Positions 16,072 through 23,520 of a stretch of DNA of 64,000 nt are shown piece after piece. Position 1 is the stretch's first letter. Each line of letters opens with the position of its first letter. Location of the stretch: contig CAZIOT010000002.1 of NCBI GenBank assembly GCA_964540965.1, positions 239,700-303,699 on the forward strand. Direction: 5' to 3'. The notes beneath the pieces were generated by a model, which saw only the letters and a program-made list of their open reading frames with translations, was not told the origin of the DNA and made no database searches. This stretch comes from JADYZU01 sp964540965. Lineage in GTDB: Bacteria; Pseudomonadota; Alphaproteobacteria; Rhodobacterales; Rhodobacteraceae. The position numbers and the translations under genes are program-made.

Positions 16072-17990
16072 TGAGTTTGGGGCAACACATGTCGGGACGC
16101 GAACAGGCGCCATGGGTCGCCGGCACGGTCGAACCCGCGCCGCAGGCCATCTGGCTGACCGCGGGGCCGCTGCGCCTGTCGCTGACCGCCGGGGCGGTCT
16201 CTGGCCTGTTCGTCAACGGGGTCGAGGTGATCCGCGCCATCGACTATCCGATCCGCGATCCTGACTGGGGCACGGCGGTGCTGACCGAAATCCTGGCCAC
16301 CACCGCGCCCGCCGGGGACGGACAAAGCTATCACCGGCGCTTTCGCGGCGGCGGTTTTGACGGAGAGTTCCATATCTTGCTAGATCCCGCCGGCGTGGTG
16401 GACCTGCGGCTTGCGCTGGTGGCCGAACAGGCGGTCCGTGTCAGCCGCGCCGGTTTCGTGGTGCTGCATCCTCTCTCTGTCGCGGGCGGGGCGCTGACCG
16501 TCACCCATCCTGACGGCAGCCGGACCGAGTCCCACTTTCCCACCCTCATCAACCCGACGCATCCGGCGATGGACATCGCCGGCCTTGACCACGACCATCT
16601 TGGCCAACGGGTGCAGATCGCCTTCGAGGGCGAGATCTTCGAGATGGAGGACCAGCGCAACTGGTCTGATGCCTCGTTCAAGACCTATTGCCGGCCCCTG
16701 TTGCGGCCCTATCCGTTCCAGGTGGCCGCCGGCGACACCATCGCGCAGCGCATCGTCGTGACGCTGGGCCGCGGCAGATCCGCCGCCGTGCCCGCCGCAC
16801 CCCGGGTTGCGCCCTGCGACCGGATGCCGGCCATCGGCCTGGCCATTGATCCGTCCGTGCCGCAAGCCGGCCGGGCGGGTCCGGCGTCGACCCTGCTGCC
16901 TGCTCTCCCTCGGGTGGCACGGGTCGACGCCGCCCTTGATCGGGATCTGGACTGGCTGGCGCGGCAGGGCGGCCCGCTCGACCTGGAAATCGTGACCGAT
17001 GGCGCGCCCGCGGCCCTGCGCGACGGGCTGGCGCGGGTCGCCGGGGTGCTGGATCGCGCCGGGATCACGGCAGGCAGGGTGACCGCGCTGCCCCGCGCCT
17101 TTCTGCGCTGCATCCAGCCGTGGGAACCGCAGCCGGCGGGCGCTTCGATCCTTGACGCGGCGCAGGCGGCGGCCATCGCCTTTCCGCGCGCCAGCATCGG
17201 CACCGGCGTGCTGACCAATTTCACCGAACTGAACCGCGCCCGGCCGCCGCTGGGCGCCGCCGGATTCGTCACGTTGTCGCTGACGCCGCTGGTCCATGCC
17301 GCCGACGATGCCTCGGTCATGGCGACGCTGGACGCGCTGGCCCCGATCGCCGCAACCTTGCGCGACATCTATCCGCAGGCGCCCTTGCGGCTGGGTCTGG
17401 CGGCGGTGGGGATGCGCAGCAATCCCTATGGCGCCGATGTGGCGGCCAATCCGCAGCAGGGGCGCATCGCCATGGCCGGGGTCGATCCGCGGCACCGCGG
17501 GCTGTTCGGCGCCGCCTTTGCCGTGGGGGTCGCGGCGTCTCCCCTGGCCGCAACCGCCGAGATGCTGGTGCTGGGGGCACCCTATGGCCGTTTCGGCATC
17601 GCCATCGGCGCGGCCGACTGGCCGCAGCCGCCGTTTGACGACCGGCCCGATCTTGCCGTCACTCCGCTGTGGCATGTCATCCGTGGCCTTGCCGCCCTTG
17701 TCGGGCTGCCGCGCGCCCCGCTTGCGTTGCCTGCGGGCCTGCACGGCGTCGCGGCATGGGACGCGGGCCACCAACGGCTGATCGTCGCCAATTGCAGCGC
17801 CGAGCCTGTCACGCTGCCCTTGCCCAGCCGCGCCCGCCTGCATCTTCTGGACGAAACCACCGCCGAAACCGCGCTGGCCGATCCCCTGTGGCTCGACCGT
17901 GGCGGACAGCCAGCGGCAGAAGACGTGATGCTGCGGCCCTGCGCCATCGCCTTTGTCGAACAGGAAGCCGGAGGCGCCGATGCCGCATGA
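16071..17990 (+). CDS. apnL: D-apionolactone hydrolase, ApnL-like
   Basis: The 639-residue cytoplasmic protein has a beta-rich N-terminal domain (to about 230, containing FEMEDQRNWSDASFKTYCRP). A central TIM-barrel-like region (about 255-540) and a small beta C-terminal domain follow. This three-part layout matches D-apionate lactonase, which opens D-apionolactone to D-apionate. The EDQRNWSDASFKTY segment is the strongest match I recognise. An alternative start is ATG 16089, which has TTGGGG upstream. The end overlaps the ApsD-like gene by 11 bases, and the next genes are an RuBisCO-like protein and an OiaK-like kinase, which supports the assignment. Confidence 0.75.
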   Translation: MSLGQHMSGREQAPWVAGTVEPAPQAIWLTAGPLRLSLTAGAVSGLFVNGVEVIRAIDYPIRDPDWGTAVLTEILATTAPAGDGQSYHRRFRGGGFDGEFHILLDPAGVVDLRLALVAEQAVRVSRAGFVVLHPLSVAGGALTVTHPDGSRTESHFPTLINPTHPAMDIAGLDHDHLGQRVQIAFEGEIFEMEDQRNWSDASFKTYCRPLLRPYPFQVAAGDTIAQRIVVTLGRGRSAAVPAAPRVAPCDRMPAIGLAIDPSVPQAGRAGPASTLLPALPRVARVDAALDRDLDWLARQGGPLDLEIVTDGAPAALRDGLARVAGVLDRAGITAGRVTALPRAFLRCIQPWEPQPAGASILDAAQAAAIAFPRASIGTGVLTNFTELNRARPPLGAAGFVTLSLTPLVHAADDASVMATLDALAPIAATLRDIYPQAPLRLGLAAVGMRSNPYGADVAANPQQGRIAMAGVDPRHRGLFGAAFAVGVAASPLAATAEMLVLGAPYGRFGIAIGAADWPQPPFDDRPDLAVTPLWHVIRGLAALVGLPRAPLALPAGLHGVAAWDAGHQRLIVANCSAEPVTLPLPSRARLHLLDETTAETALADPLWLDRGGQPAAEDVMLRPCAIAFVEQEAGGADAA

Positions 17991-19020
17991 CGGCGTGCTG
18001 ATCGGCTGCGGGTTCTTTGCCCAGAACCACCTGCACGCCTGGGCGGCACAGCCCGAGGCGCGGATCGTCGCCGTCTGCGACAGCGATCCGGCCCGTGCGC
18101 AGGCCACGGCCGAACGCTTTGGCATCGCCCACCATTACAGCGATGCCGCGCAGGCGCTGGCGCTGCATCGGCCCGGTTTTGTCGATATCGTCACCACCTC
18201 GGCCAGCCACCGGCCGCTGGTCGAACTGGCGGTCGGTCACGCGCCGCTGGTGATCTGCCAGAAGCCCTTTGCCGATTCCTATGCCGATGGCAGCGCCATG
18301 GTCGCCGCGGCCAGGGACGCCGGCAGCACGCTGCTGGTGCACGAGAATTTCCGCTGGCAGCGCCCCTATCGCCGCATGGCGGGTCTGCTGCGCGCCGGGG
18401 TGATCGGCACGCCGCGCTTTGCCCGGATCAGTTTTCGCCACGGCTTCGACAATTACGGCAACCAGCCGTATCTGGCGGAAATCGAACGCTTTTCGCTGAT
18501 GGACATGGGCCTGCACCTGTTCGACCTTGCCCGCGTCCTGGTGGGCGAGGTCGACCGTGTCACCTGCGTGACCCAGCGCCGCAATCCGCGGGTGCGGGGC
18601 GAGGATGCCTTCACCGCGCTTCTGGCGCATCGGGACGGCGCGGCGAGCGTGGTCGATTGTTCCTATGACTCGGTCATCCGGCCCGAGCCGTTTCCGCAGA
18701 CCAGCGCCTGGATCGAGGGGGATCGCGGCACGCTGGAACTGTCCGCCGATTACCGCCTCACCCGCCACCTACCGACCGGCGCGGAAAGCCATGACGAGGA
18801 ACCGCCGGTCCCTGCCTGGGGCGCGCGGCCTTGGCATGGCATCCAGGACAGCGTCGTTGCGTTCTGCGCCCATGCCGTCAGCGTGATGCAGGGCCGGGCC
18901 GAGGGTCAGCCGACCGGCGCGCACAACCTGCGCACGCTGGCCATGGCGCTCGCCTGCTACGATTCGGCGGCAAGCGGCCGGTCCATCGCCATCGACGACT
19001 GGATCGGGGCGCAGGGATGA
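17980..19020 (+). CDS. apsD: D-apiose dehydrogenase, ApsD-like (Gfo/Idh/MocA family)
   Basis: The ATG at 17980 follows GGAGG. The 346-residue product starts with the Rossmann motif GVLIGCGFFAQNHLHAWA and has ICQKPFADS, the family's catalytic-Lys segment (EKP in most members, QKP here). MDMGLHLFDLARVL holds the usual conserved acid and His. The GCGFFAQxHLxAW start and the CQKPFA form are those of D-apiose dehydrogenases, which oxidise D-apiose to D-apionolactone with NAD(P). It overlaps the lactonase gene upstream and the RuBisCO-like gene downstream (ATGA), so substrate and product enzymes are coupled. Confidence comes from motif plus context. Confidence 0.75.
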   Translation: MPHDGVLIGCGFFAQNHLHAWAAQPEARIVAVCDSDPARAQATAERFGIAHHYSDAAQALALHRPGFVDIVTTSASHRPLVELAVGHAPLVICQKPFADSYADGSAMVAAARDAGSTLLVHENFRWQRPYRRMAGLLRAGVIGTPRFARISFRHGFDNYGNQPYLAEIERFSLMDMGLHLFDLARVLVGEVDRVTCVTQRRNPRVRGEDAFTALLAHRDGAASVVDCSYDSVIRPEPFPQTSAWIEGDRGTLELSADYRLTRHLPTGAESHDEEPPVPAWGARPWHGIQDSVVAFCAHAVSVMQGRAEGQPTGAHNLRTLAMALACYDSAASGRSIAIDDWIGAQG

Positions 19021-20267
19021 GCGACCGGATCCGCGCGACCTATGTCATCGAAACCCCCGGCGATCCGGCGCGGGCCGCCGCGATCATGGCGGGCGAGCAA
19101 TCCTCGGGCACCTTCATCGCCTTGCCGGGCGAGGATGCGGCGCTGGTCGAACGCGCCGGGGCGCGGGTCGAGGCACTGACGGAACTGCCGGGGGCGGCAG
19201 AGCCGTCCTTGCCCGGCGCCGTTCCCGCCGGCGGCCCGGTGCGCCGGGCCGAGGTGGTGCTGTCGTTCCCCATGGCCAACATCGGCCCGTCGCTGCCCAA
19301 CCTGATGGCCATGGTCGCCGGCAACCTGTTCGAACTGCGCGAGGTCAGCGGCCTGCGACTGGCCGACATCGACCTGCCTCCGGCTTTTCTTTCGCCCCAT
19401 GCCGGGCCGAGGTTCGGGGTCGAGGGCACCTTTGCCCTGTGTCCCGGCGCGGGGCGGCCCTTGATCGGCACCATCGTCAAGCCCAGCGTCGGCCTGTCGC
19501 CCGACCAGACCGCTGCGTTGGCCGGGGAACTGGCCGCCGCCGGCATCGATTTTGTCAAGGATGACGAGCTGCAATCCGACGGCCCGTCCTGCCCGTTCGA
19601 CGCGCGGGTGCGCGCGGTGATGGCGGTGCTGCGCGCGCATCAGGACCGCACCGGGCGCCGCGTGATTTATGCCTTCAACCTGACCGGCACCGTGGACGAG
19701 ATGCGCCGCCGCCACGATCTGGTCGCGGCCGAGGGCGGCACCTGCGTCATGGTCAACCTGACCGGCGCCGGCCTGAGCGGGGTGATGGCGCTGGCACAGC
19801 ATTCGCGGCTGGCGATCCATGGCCATCGCAACGGCTGGGGCGCGCTGTCGCGGCATCCGGCGCTGGGCTGGTCCTATACCGCCTGGCAAAAGGTCTGGCG
19901 TCTGGCGGGGGTCGATCACCTGCATGTCAACGGGCTGGGCAGCAAGTTCGCCGAAACCGACGACAGCGTGATCCGGTCGGCCCGCGCCTGCCTGACGCCG
20001 CTGGGGCAGGACCGGCCGCGGCTGGTGCTGCCGGTGTTTTCCTCGGGTCAGACGGTGCGGCAGGCCGGGCCGACCTTTCGCGCCATCGGCACCACCGACC
20101 TGATCTTTGCCGCCGGCGGCGGCATCCACGCCCATCCCGACGGGCCGGGGGCCGGGGTCAGGGCACTGCGCGATGCCTGGGACGCGGCGCGGGACGGGGT
20201 GCCGCTCGAGTCGGCCGCCCGCCACTCGGCCGCCCTGTCGCGGGCGCTGGCGCATTTCCCGGCATGA
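19017..20267 (+). CDS. RuBisCO-like protein, OiaX/OiaT type (3-oxo-isoapionate 4-phosphate decarboxylase or transcarboxylase/hydrolase)
   Basis: The 416-residue product is a RuBisCO large-chain homologue. The catalytic Lys155 lies in GTIVKPSVGL. The carbamylated-Lys metal site is complete as GIDFVKDDE (Lys181, Asp183, Glu184). HGHRNGWG (His270, Arg271), loop-6 Lys310 in GLGSK, FSSGQ and AAGGGIH complete the site. It is not a bona fide RuBisCO by context: no phosphoribulokinase or small subunit is near. RuBisCO-like proteins next to an OiaK kinase act on 3-oxo-isoapionate 4-phosphate. OiaX releases CO2 to give L-erythrulose 1-phosphate; OiaT gives 3-phosphoglycerate and glycolate. Which one applies here cannot be read from the sequence, but no erythrulose-phosphate isomerase gene lies in the window. 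Confidence 0.8.
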   Translation: MSDRIRATYVIETPGDPARAAAIMAGEQSSGTFIALPGEDAALVERAGARVEALTELPGAAEPSLPGAVPAGGPVRRAEVVLSFPMANIGPSLPNLMAMVAGNLFELREVSGLRLADIDLPPAFLSPHAGPRFGVEGTFALCPGAGRPLIGTIVKPSVGLSPDQTAALAGELAAAGIDFVKDDELQSDGPSCPFDARVRAVMAVLRAHQDRTGRRVIYAFNLTGTVDEMRRRHDLVAAEGGTCVMVNLTGAGLSGVMALAQHSRLAIHGHRNGWGALSRHPALGWSYTAWQKVWRLAGVDHLHVNGLGSKFAETDDSVIRSARACLTPLGQDRPRLVLPVFSSGQTVRQAGPTFRAIGTTDLIFAAGGGIHAHPDGPGAGVRALRDAWDAARDGVPLESAARHSAALSRALAHFPA

Positions 20268-21586
20268 CCGGGCCGCAGATCGCCTGGTATGGCGACGATT
20301 TCACCGGCTCGGCCGCCGTGCTCGAGGTGCTGGCGGCGGCGGGGTTGCGGGCGGTGCTGTTCCTTGATCCCCCCGGACCCGAGACTCCGATTGACGGACT
20401 CGACGCGGTGGGCATCGCCGGCATGTCGCGCACCTGGTCGCCGGCGCAGATGCGCGACGGCCTGCCGCCGGTGTTCCGGGCGCTTGCCGCCACCGGGGCG
20501 GCGGTCCTGCACTACAAGATCTGCTCGACGCTCGATTCCTCGCCCGCTGTCGGGTCCATCGGCACCGCCATCGACATTGCCGCGGCTACGGTGCCGTATG
20601 ACTGGATGCCGCTTTATCCCGCCTCGCCGGGGGTGGGGCGCTATCAGGCGTTCGGCACCTTGTTCGCCCGCAGCGGCGGGGCGATCCACCGGCTTGACCG
20701 CCATCCGGTGATGCGGTGCCACCCGGTCACCCCGATGGACGAGGCGGATGTGCGGCTGCATGTCGGCCGGCAGACCGGCGCCGGCATCGGCCTGATTGAC
20801 CTGCTGGACTTGCCCGAGGCCGATGCCGCGCTGGACCGCCTGCTGGCCGTCGGAACCCGCGTGGTGGCTCTGGATACGGTGACGCCCGACGATCTTGCCC
20901 ATGTCGGGCGGCTGATCGCGACACGGGCAGGGCGCGGACGTCTGATCGCCTTCGGATCACAAGGGGTCGAAGAGGCGCTGGTTGCCCATTGGCGGACGAG
21001 TGGGCGGATCGGGGCGGCGGCCGCGGGCGTCATCCCGCCCGCGGCCTGCCTGCTGGGCCTGTCGGGATCGGTGTCGGCGATTACCGAGAGGCAGTTGGCG
21101 CAGGCGGCAGAGGCGGGGTTCCATCTGATCCGGCTGGATGCGGCGGCGGTCCTTGCCGATGCCGACAGCGCCGTCGCGGGCGCGGCCATCGCGGCGCTGT
21201 CCGCGCTGCGCGCCGGGCGCCCGGCCCTGGTGGCCACGGCCCTTGGCCCCGGCGATGCGTTGCACCGGCCCGGCCGGGCGGCGGCTGGCACCGGAGAGCA
21301 GATCGGCGCCGCGCTGGGCAGGGTCGCGGCCCGGGTGCAGGCGGCGCTACCCCTTGACCGGATCGTGGTGGCGGGCGGCGATACCTCGGGCAGCGTCTGC
21401 CGGGCGCTGGGCATCGGCGCGCTGGACTATCGCGGGCGGCTGGCGCCGGGGGCGGGCCTGTTCGGCGCGCTGACGGCCGGAGGGCGGCCGATGGGGTTCG
21501 ACATCGCGCTGAAGGGCGGGCAGATGGGGCCGCCCGACTATTTTCCGTTGATGCGCGATGGCTGGGCCAGCAGCGCCGCAAGCTGA
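20264..21586 (+). CDS. oiaK: 3-oxo-isoapionate kinase, OiaK-like (four-carbon acid sugar kinase family)
   Basis: The 440-residue product has the DUF1537 N-domain start IAWYGDDFTGSAAVLEVL with the substrate Asp pair. The nucleotide-binding C-domain has VAGGDTSGSVCRALGI and ALKGGQMGPPDYF. The family phosphorylates C4 and branched C5 sugar acids. Placement directly after the RuBisCO-like gene (ATGA overlap) and beside ApnL/ApsD-like genes points to 3-oxo-isoapionate as substrate, giving the 4-phosphate. Its last 49 bases overlap the 3' end of the opposing operon. Confidence 0.75.
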   Translation: MTGPQIAWYGDDFTGSAAVLEVLAAAGLRAVLFLDPPGPETPIDGLDAVGIAGMSRTWSPAQMRDGLPPVFRALAATGAAVLHYKICSTLDSSPAVGSIGTAIDIAAATVPYDWMPLYPASPGVGRYQAFGTLFARSGGAIHRLDRHPVMRCHPVTPMDEADVRLHVGRQTGAGIGLIDLLDLPEADAALDRLLAVGTRVVALDTVTPDDLAHVGRLIATRAGRGRLIAFGSQGVEEALVAHWRTSGRIGAAAAGVIPPAACLLGLSGSVSAITERQLAQAAEAGFHLIRLDAAAVLADADSAVAGAAIAALSALRAGRPALVATALGPGDALHRPGRAAAGTGEQIGAALGRVAARVQAALPLDRIVVAGGDTSGSVCRALGIGALDYRGRLAPGAGLFGALTAGGRPMGFDIALKGGQMGPPDYFPLMRDGWASSAAS

Positions 21587-22374
21587 GGTTTCAGCGCGCC
21601 GGTCCCCATGCCCAACTCCCGCGCGGCGGCATTGGCGGCCGAGACCACGCCATGGTCCAGCATGTGCAACGGATGGCCGATCTCGCCCGTTGCGGCATCG
21701 ACGGCCAGCGCGGCGATTCCCGCCGCCTCAAGCCGCGGCAGCGCGGCGCGCCCGGCATCGTCGCGTCCGCCGCCGGCATCGTTGAACACCACCAGCGCCG
21801 GGCGATGGCGCAGGGCGAATTCGCCCGAAACCGCGCCGCCATGCGAGCCGGTCAGGACAAAGCGGCCACGGTCGCCCTCGCGCAGCATCGACACCGAATC
21901 AAGGACCAGAAGGCTGCCGCCGCCCAGCGGCACCTCGCGCCGGTTCAGCACCGGCTCCTCCATGCGCCCGCCCGGAACGGCCACGGGCCGCAGAGCCAGG
22001 GCAGCGGCCTGCACCGTCATTCCCGGCGCCGCGCCCGCAGCAAGGGCCGCCGCGTTGGCGTGGCTGACCCGCCCATGGTCCCAGGTATCGCGGCCATCGC
22101 CGATCCGCGCGCTGTCATGCGCCACCGCCAGCGCCGGCAGGCCGATGCCGTCAAGCTCGTCCAGCGCGCGGATGCCGGCGCGGTTCTGCCCGATCCCGGC
22201 ATCGTTGTAGAACACCGCGGCCAGCCCGCGGCCCTTGACGAACTGCGCCGAACTGGTGCCGCCATGGGAACCCGACACGACCACGGCTCCGGCGTCGCCG
22301 GGTTCCAGAATGGTGATCGTATCGGTGACCAGCACGCGCCGTCCGTCCGGCAGGGCGACAAAGGCGCGATACAT
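21538..22374 (-). CDS. unknown protein built of two tandem copies of one domain
   Basis: The 278-residue product repeats itself. VVSGSHGGTSSAQF, AVFYNDAGIGQNRAGIRAL and WDHGRVSHANAAALAAG in the first half align with VLTGSHGGAVSGEF, VVFNDAGGGRDDAGRAAL and LDHGVVSAANAAARELG in the second. Each half ends in a helix rich in Ala and Leu. The conserved SHGG, NDAG and GxxSxANAAA elements look like ligand-binding loops. I do not recognise a named enzyme. There is no signal peptide. It starts 3 bases after the ApnO-like gene, so it is co-transcribed with it and probably serves the apiose pathway. Its 3' end overlaps the kinase gene on the other strand. Confidence 0.75.
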   Translation of the reverse strand: MYRAFVALPDGRRVLVTDTITILEPGDAGAVVVSGSHGGTSSAQFVKGRGLAAVFYNDAGIGQNRAGIRALDELDGIGLPALAVAHDSARIGDGRDTWDHGRVSHANAAALAAGAAPGMTVQAAALALRPVAVPGGRMEEPVLNRREVPLGGGSLLVLDSVSMLREGDRGRFVLTGSHGGAVSGEFALRHRPALVVFNDAGGGRDDAGRAALPRLEAAGIAALAVDAATGEIGHPLHMLDHGVVSAANAAARELGMGTGALKPQLAALLAQPSRINGK

Positions 22375-22377
22375 GGC

Positions 22378-23214
22378 CTAGATCGCGGTGATTTCCGCGA
22401 TCGAGCGGTCAAGCTCGCTGCGGTCGAACAGCCGTTTCCAGTCAGGCTGGAACAGTTTCGGCATGGCGGAATCGATGGCCTTGAGGCAGCCGTCCGACAT
22501 GCGGGCGCCGGGCACATGGCCAAAGATCGTCGCTGCCTCGGCATAGATATGGCCAAGGATGAAATCGCGCGACATCGCCAGCGGCACGCCCAGCCGGGCG
22601 GCCTCGTCCATCGACTGCCGGATCAGGGTCAGGCAGGTGGCGGTGATCGTCTCGGACAACAGGGGTTCGAGGATCGCCATCTGGTCAAGCGTGGCGTGAT
22701 GCACATGGCTCACCGGCGCATAGAAGGCCGAGGCGAGGTCGGCCCCGGTCTGGAAATCCTCCTCCGGCCCCTGGACCAGCGCGCAGACGATGGCCTGGCG
22801 GGCACCGGCGCCGCCAAAGGTATCGGCTGCGGCGGTGGCATCCGCCTCCCAGTTGAAGATCGACGGGTGGCACGGGTGGGCGACGAAATAGGACAGGTCG
22901 GGCCGGTCGGGCATCTGCCCGGCATAGGGGGCGGCGGCGTCAAGCACGACGATCATCGTGCCGGGCGCCAGATGCGGCGCCACCCCGGCCGCAACCCGCC
23001 CGATCAGGTTGTCCGGCACGGCAAGGATGACGATTTCGGCGGCGCGGCAGGCAATGTCGATGTCGGTGCAGGTGACGCCGAGTTCGGTCTGGACCGCGGC
23101 ACGGCGCGAAGGGTCGATTTCGCAATATGTCATCACATAAGCAGAGCGCGCCAGATTTCGCGCCAGCCGCAGGCCCATCTTGCCGCCCGCCCCTACAAGA
23201 GCCACCCTTTTCAT
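22378..23214 (-). CDS. apnO: D-apionate oxidoisomerase, ApnO-like
   Basis: The ATG at 23212-23214 lies 34 bases from a predicted transcription start. The 278-residue product opens with the Rossmann motif VALVGAGGKMGLRLARN. AHPCHPSIFNWEADATAAAD follows around residue 115, and a helical phosphogluconate-dehydrogenase-like C-domain completes it. This arrangement matches ApnO, which turns D-apionate into 3-oxo-isoapionate in an NAD-dependent oxidation and isomerisation. It sits opposite the ApnL-ApsD-RLP-OiaK operon. An unrelated 6-phosphogluconate-dehydrogenase-like enzyme is the alternative, made less likely by the context. Confidence 0.75.
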   Translation of the reverse strand: MKRVALVGAGGKMGLRLARNLARSAYVMTYCEIDPSRRAAVQTELGVTCTDIDIACRAAEIVILAVPDNLIGRVAAGVAPHLAPGTMIVVLDAAAPYAGQMPDRPDLSYFVAHPCHPSIFNWEADATAAADTFGGAGARQAIVCALVQGPEEDFQTGADLASAFYAPVSHVHHATLDQMAILEPLLSETITATCLTLIRQSMDEAARLGVPLAMSRDFILGHIYAEAATIFGHVPGARMSDGCLKAIDSAMPKLFQPDWKRLFDRSELDRSIAEITAI

Positions 23215-23254
23215 CGGTTTTCCCCATGCCTTCCGGAATCTCTGCCTGGACAAC

Positions 23255-23283
23255 TCATTAGTCCAGTTGTGACAACGTGACAA
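23255..23283 (-). promoter_or_regulatory. candidate promoter of the apnO operon
   Basis: On the minus strand TTGTCA (23278-23283) and TAATGA (23255-23260) are 17 bases apart. The predicted start is near 23248, giving a leader of about 34 bases before the ATG at 23214. Confidence 0.45.
23266..23276. promoter_or_regulatory. palindrome GTTGTGACAAC in the apnO promoter spacer
   Basis: A perfect 5-1-5 palindrome lies between the -35 and -10 boxes of the apnO-side promoter, where a bound protein would block polymerase. Its TTGT/ACAA form is typical of FadR-type GntR operators. The cognate regulator is not known. Confidence 0.35.
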
Positions 23284-23344
23284 GCCTCGCAATCATGCGG
23301 ATTCTGCCTGCCGTCCGGGGAAGCCGAGAGCGTTTAGCAGAGAA

Positions 23345-23354
23345 GGTATCAACT
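23345..23354 (+). promoter_or_regulatory. candidate operator GGTATCAACT (upstream copy)
   Basis: This ten-base element is the exact reverse complement of the element at 23466-23475. The two copies flank the plus-strand promoter. It shares GGTATCA with the site at the start of the apnL operon. Confidence 0.45.
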
Positions 23355-23430
23355 ATTGCGTTGTTATATAATGTATAATGCCGAGCATCTGCCAACATCC
23401 GCCGCGCCACGACAAAGCCACGCAGTTCTG

Positions 23431-23460
23431 TTGACAGGCGCGTCCACGGATGACAATACT
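23431..23460 (+). promoter_or_regulatory. candidate promoter of the sugar importer operon
   Basis: A consensus TTGACA (23431-23436) and AATACT (23455-23460) are separated by 18 bases. Transcription would start near 23467, inside the downstream GGTATCAACT-type element, about 55 bases before the ATG of the binding-protein gene. Confidence 0.5.
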
Positions 23461-23465
23461 CCATG

Positions 23466-23475
23466 AGTTGATACC
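23466..23475 (-). promoter_or_regulatory. candidate operator AGTTGATACC (downstream copy)
   Basis: This is the inverted copy of the element at 23345-23354 and covers the predicted transcription start of the importer operon. That is the same position relative to the promoter as GGTATCA has in the apnL operon, which fits a repressor site. Confidence 0.45.
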
Positions 23476-23520
23476 AGATGCCCAGGGGGCCGGTCTGGCA
23501 AACGACAGGGAGGGAAAGCG

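Larger units (their letters stand above)
23215..23520. other. 306-base divergent control region, no gene
   Basis: This gap separates the ApnO-like gene from the importer operon. It holds a minus-strand and a plus-strand promoter, two inverted GGTATCAACT elements and the 11-base palindrome GTTGTGACAAC. It also has a markedly AT-rich stretch (about 23361-23379, TTATATAATGTATAA core) in an otherwise GC-rich region. No open frame in it looks coding. Confidence 0.6.

Noticed and set aside
19017..20267. Authentic RuBisCO (carbon fixation)
   Set aside because: The active-site residues are kept, but the protein is short, phosphoribulokinase and small subunit are absent, and the neighbours are sugar-acid enzymes.
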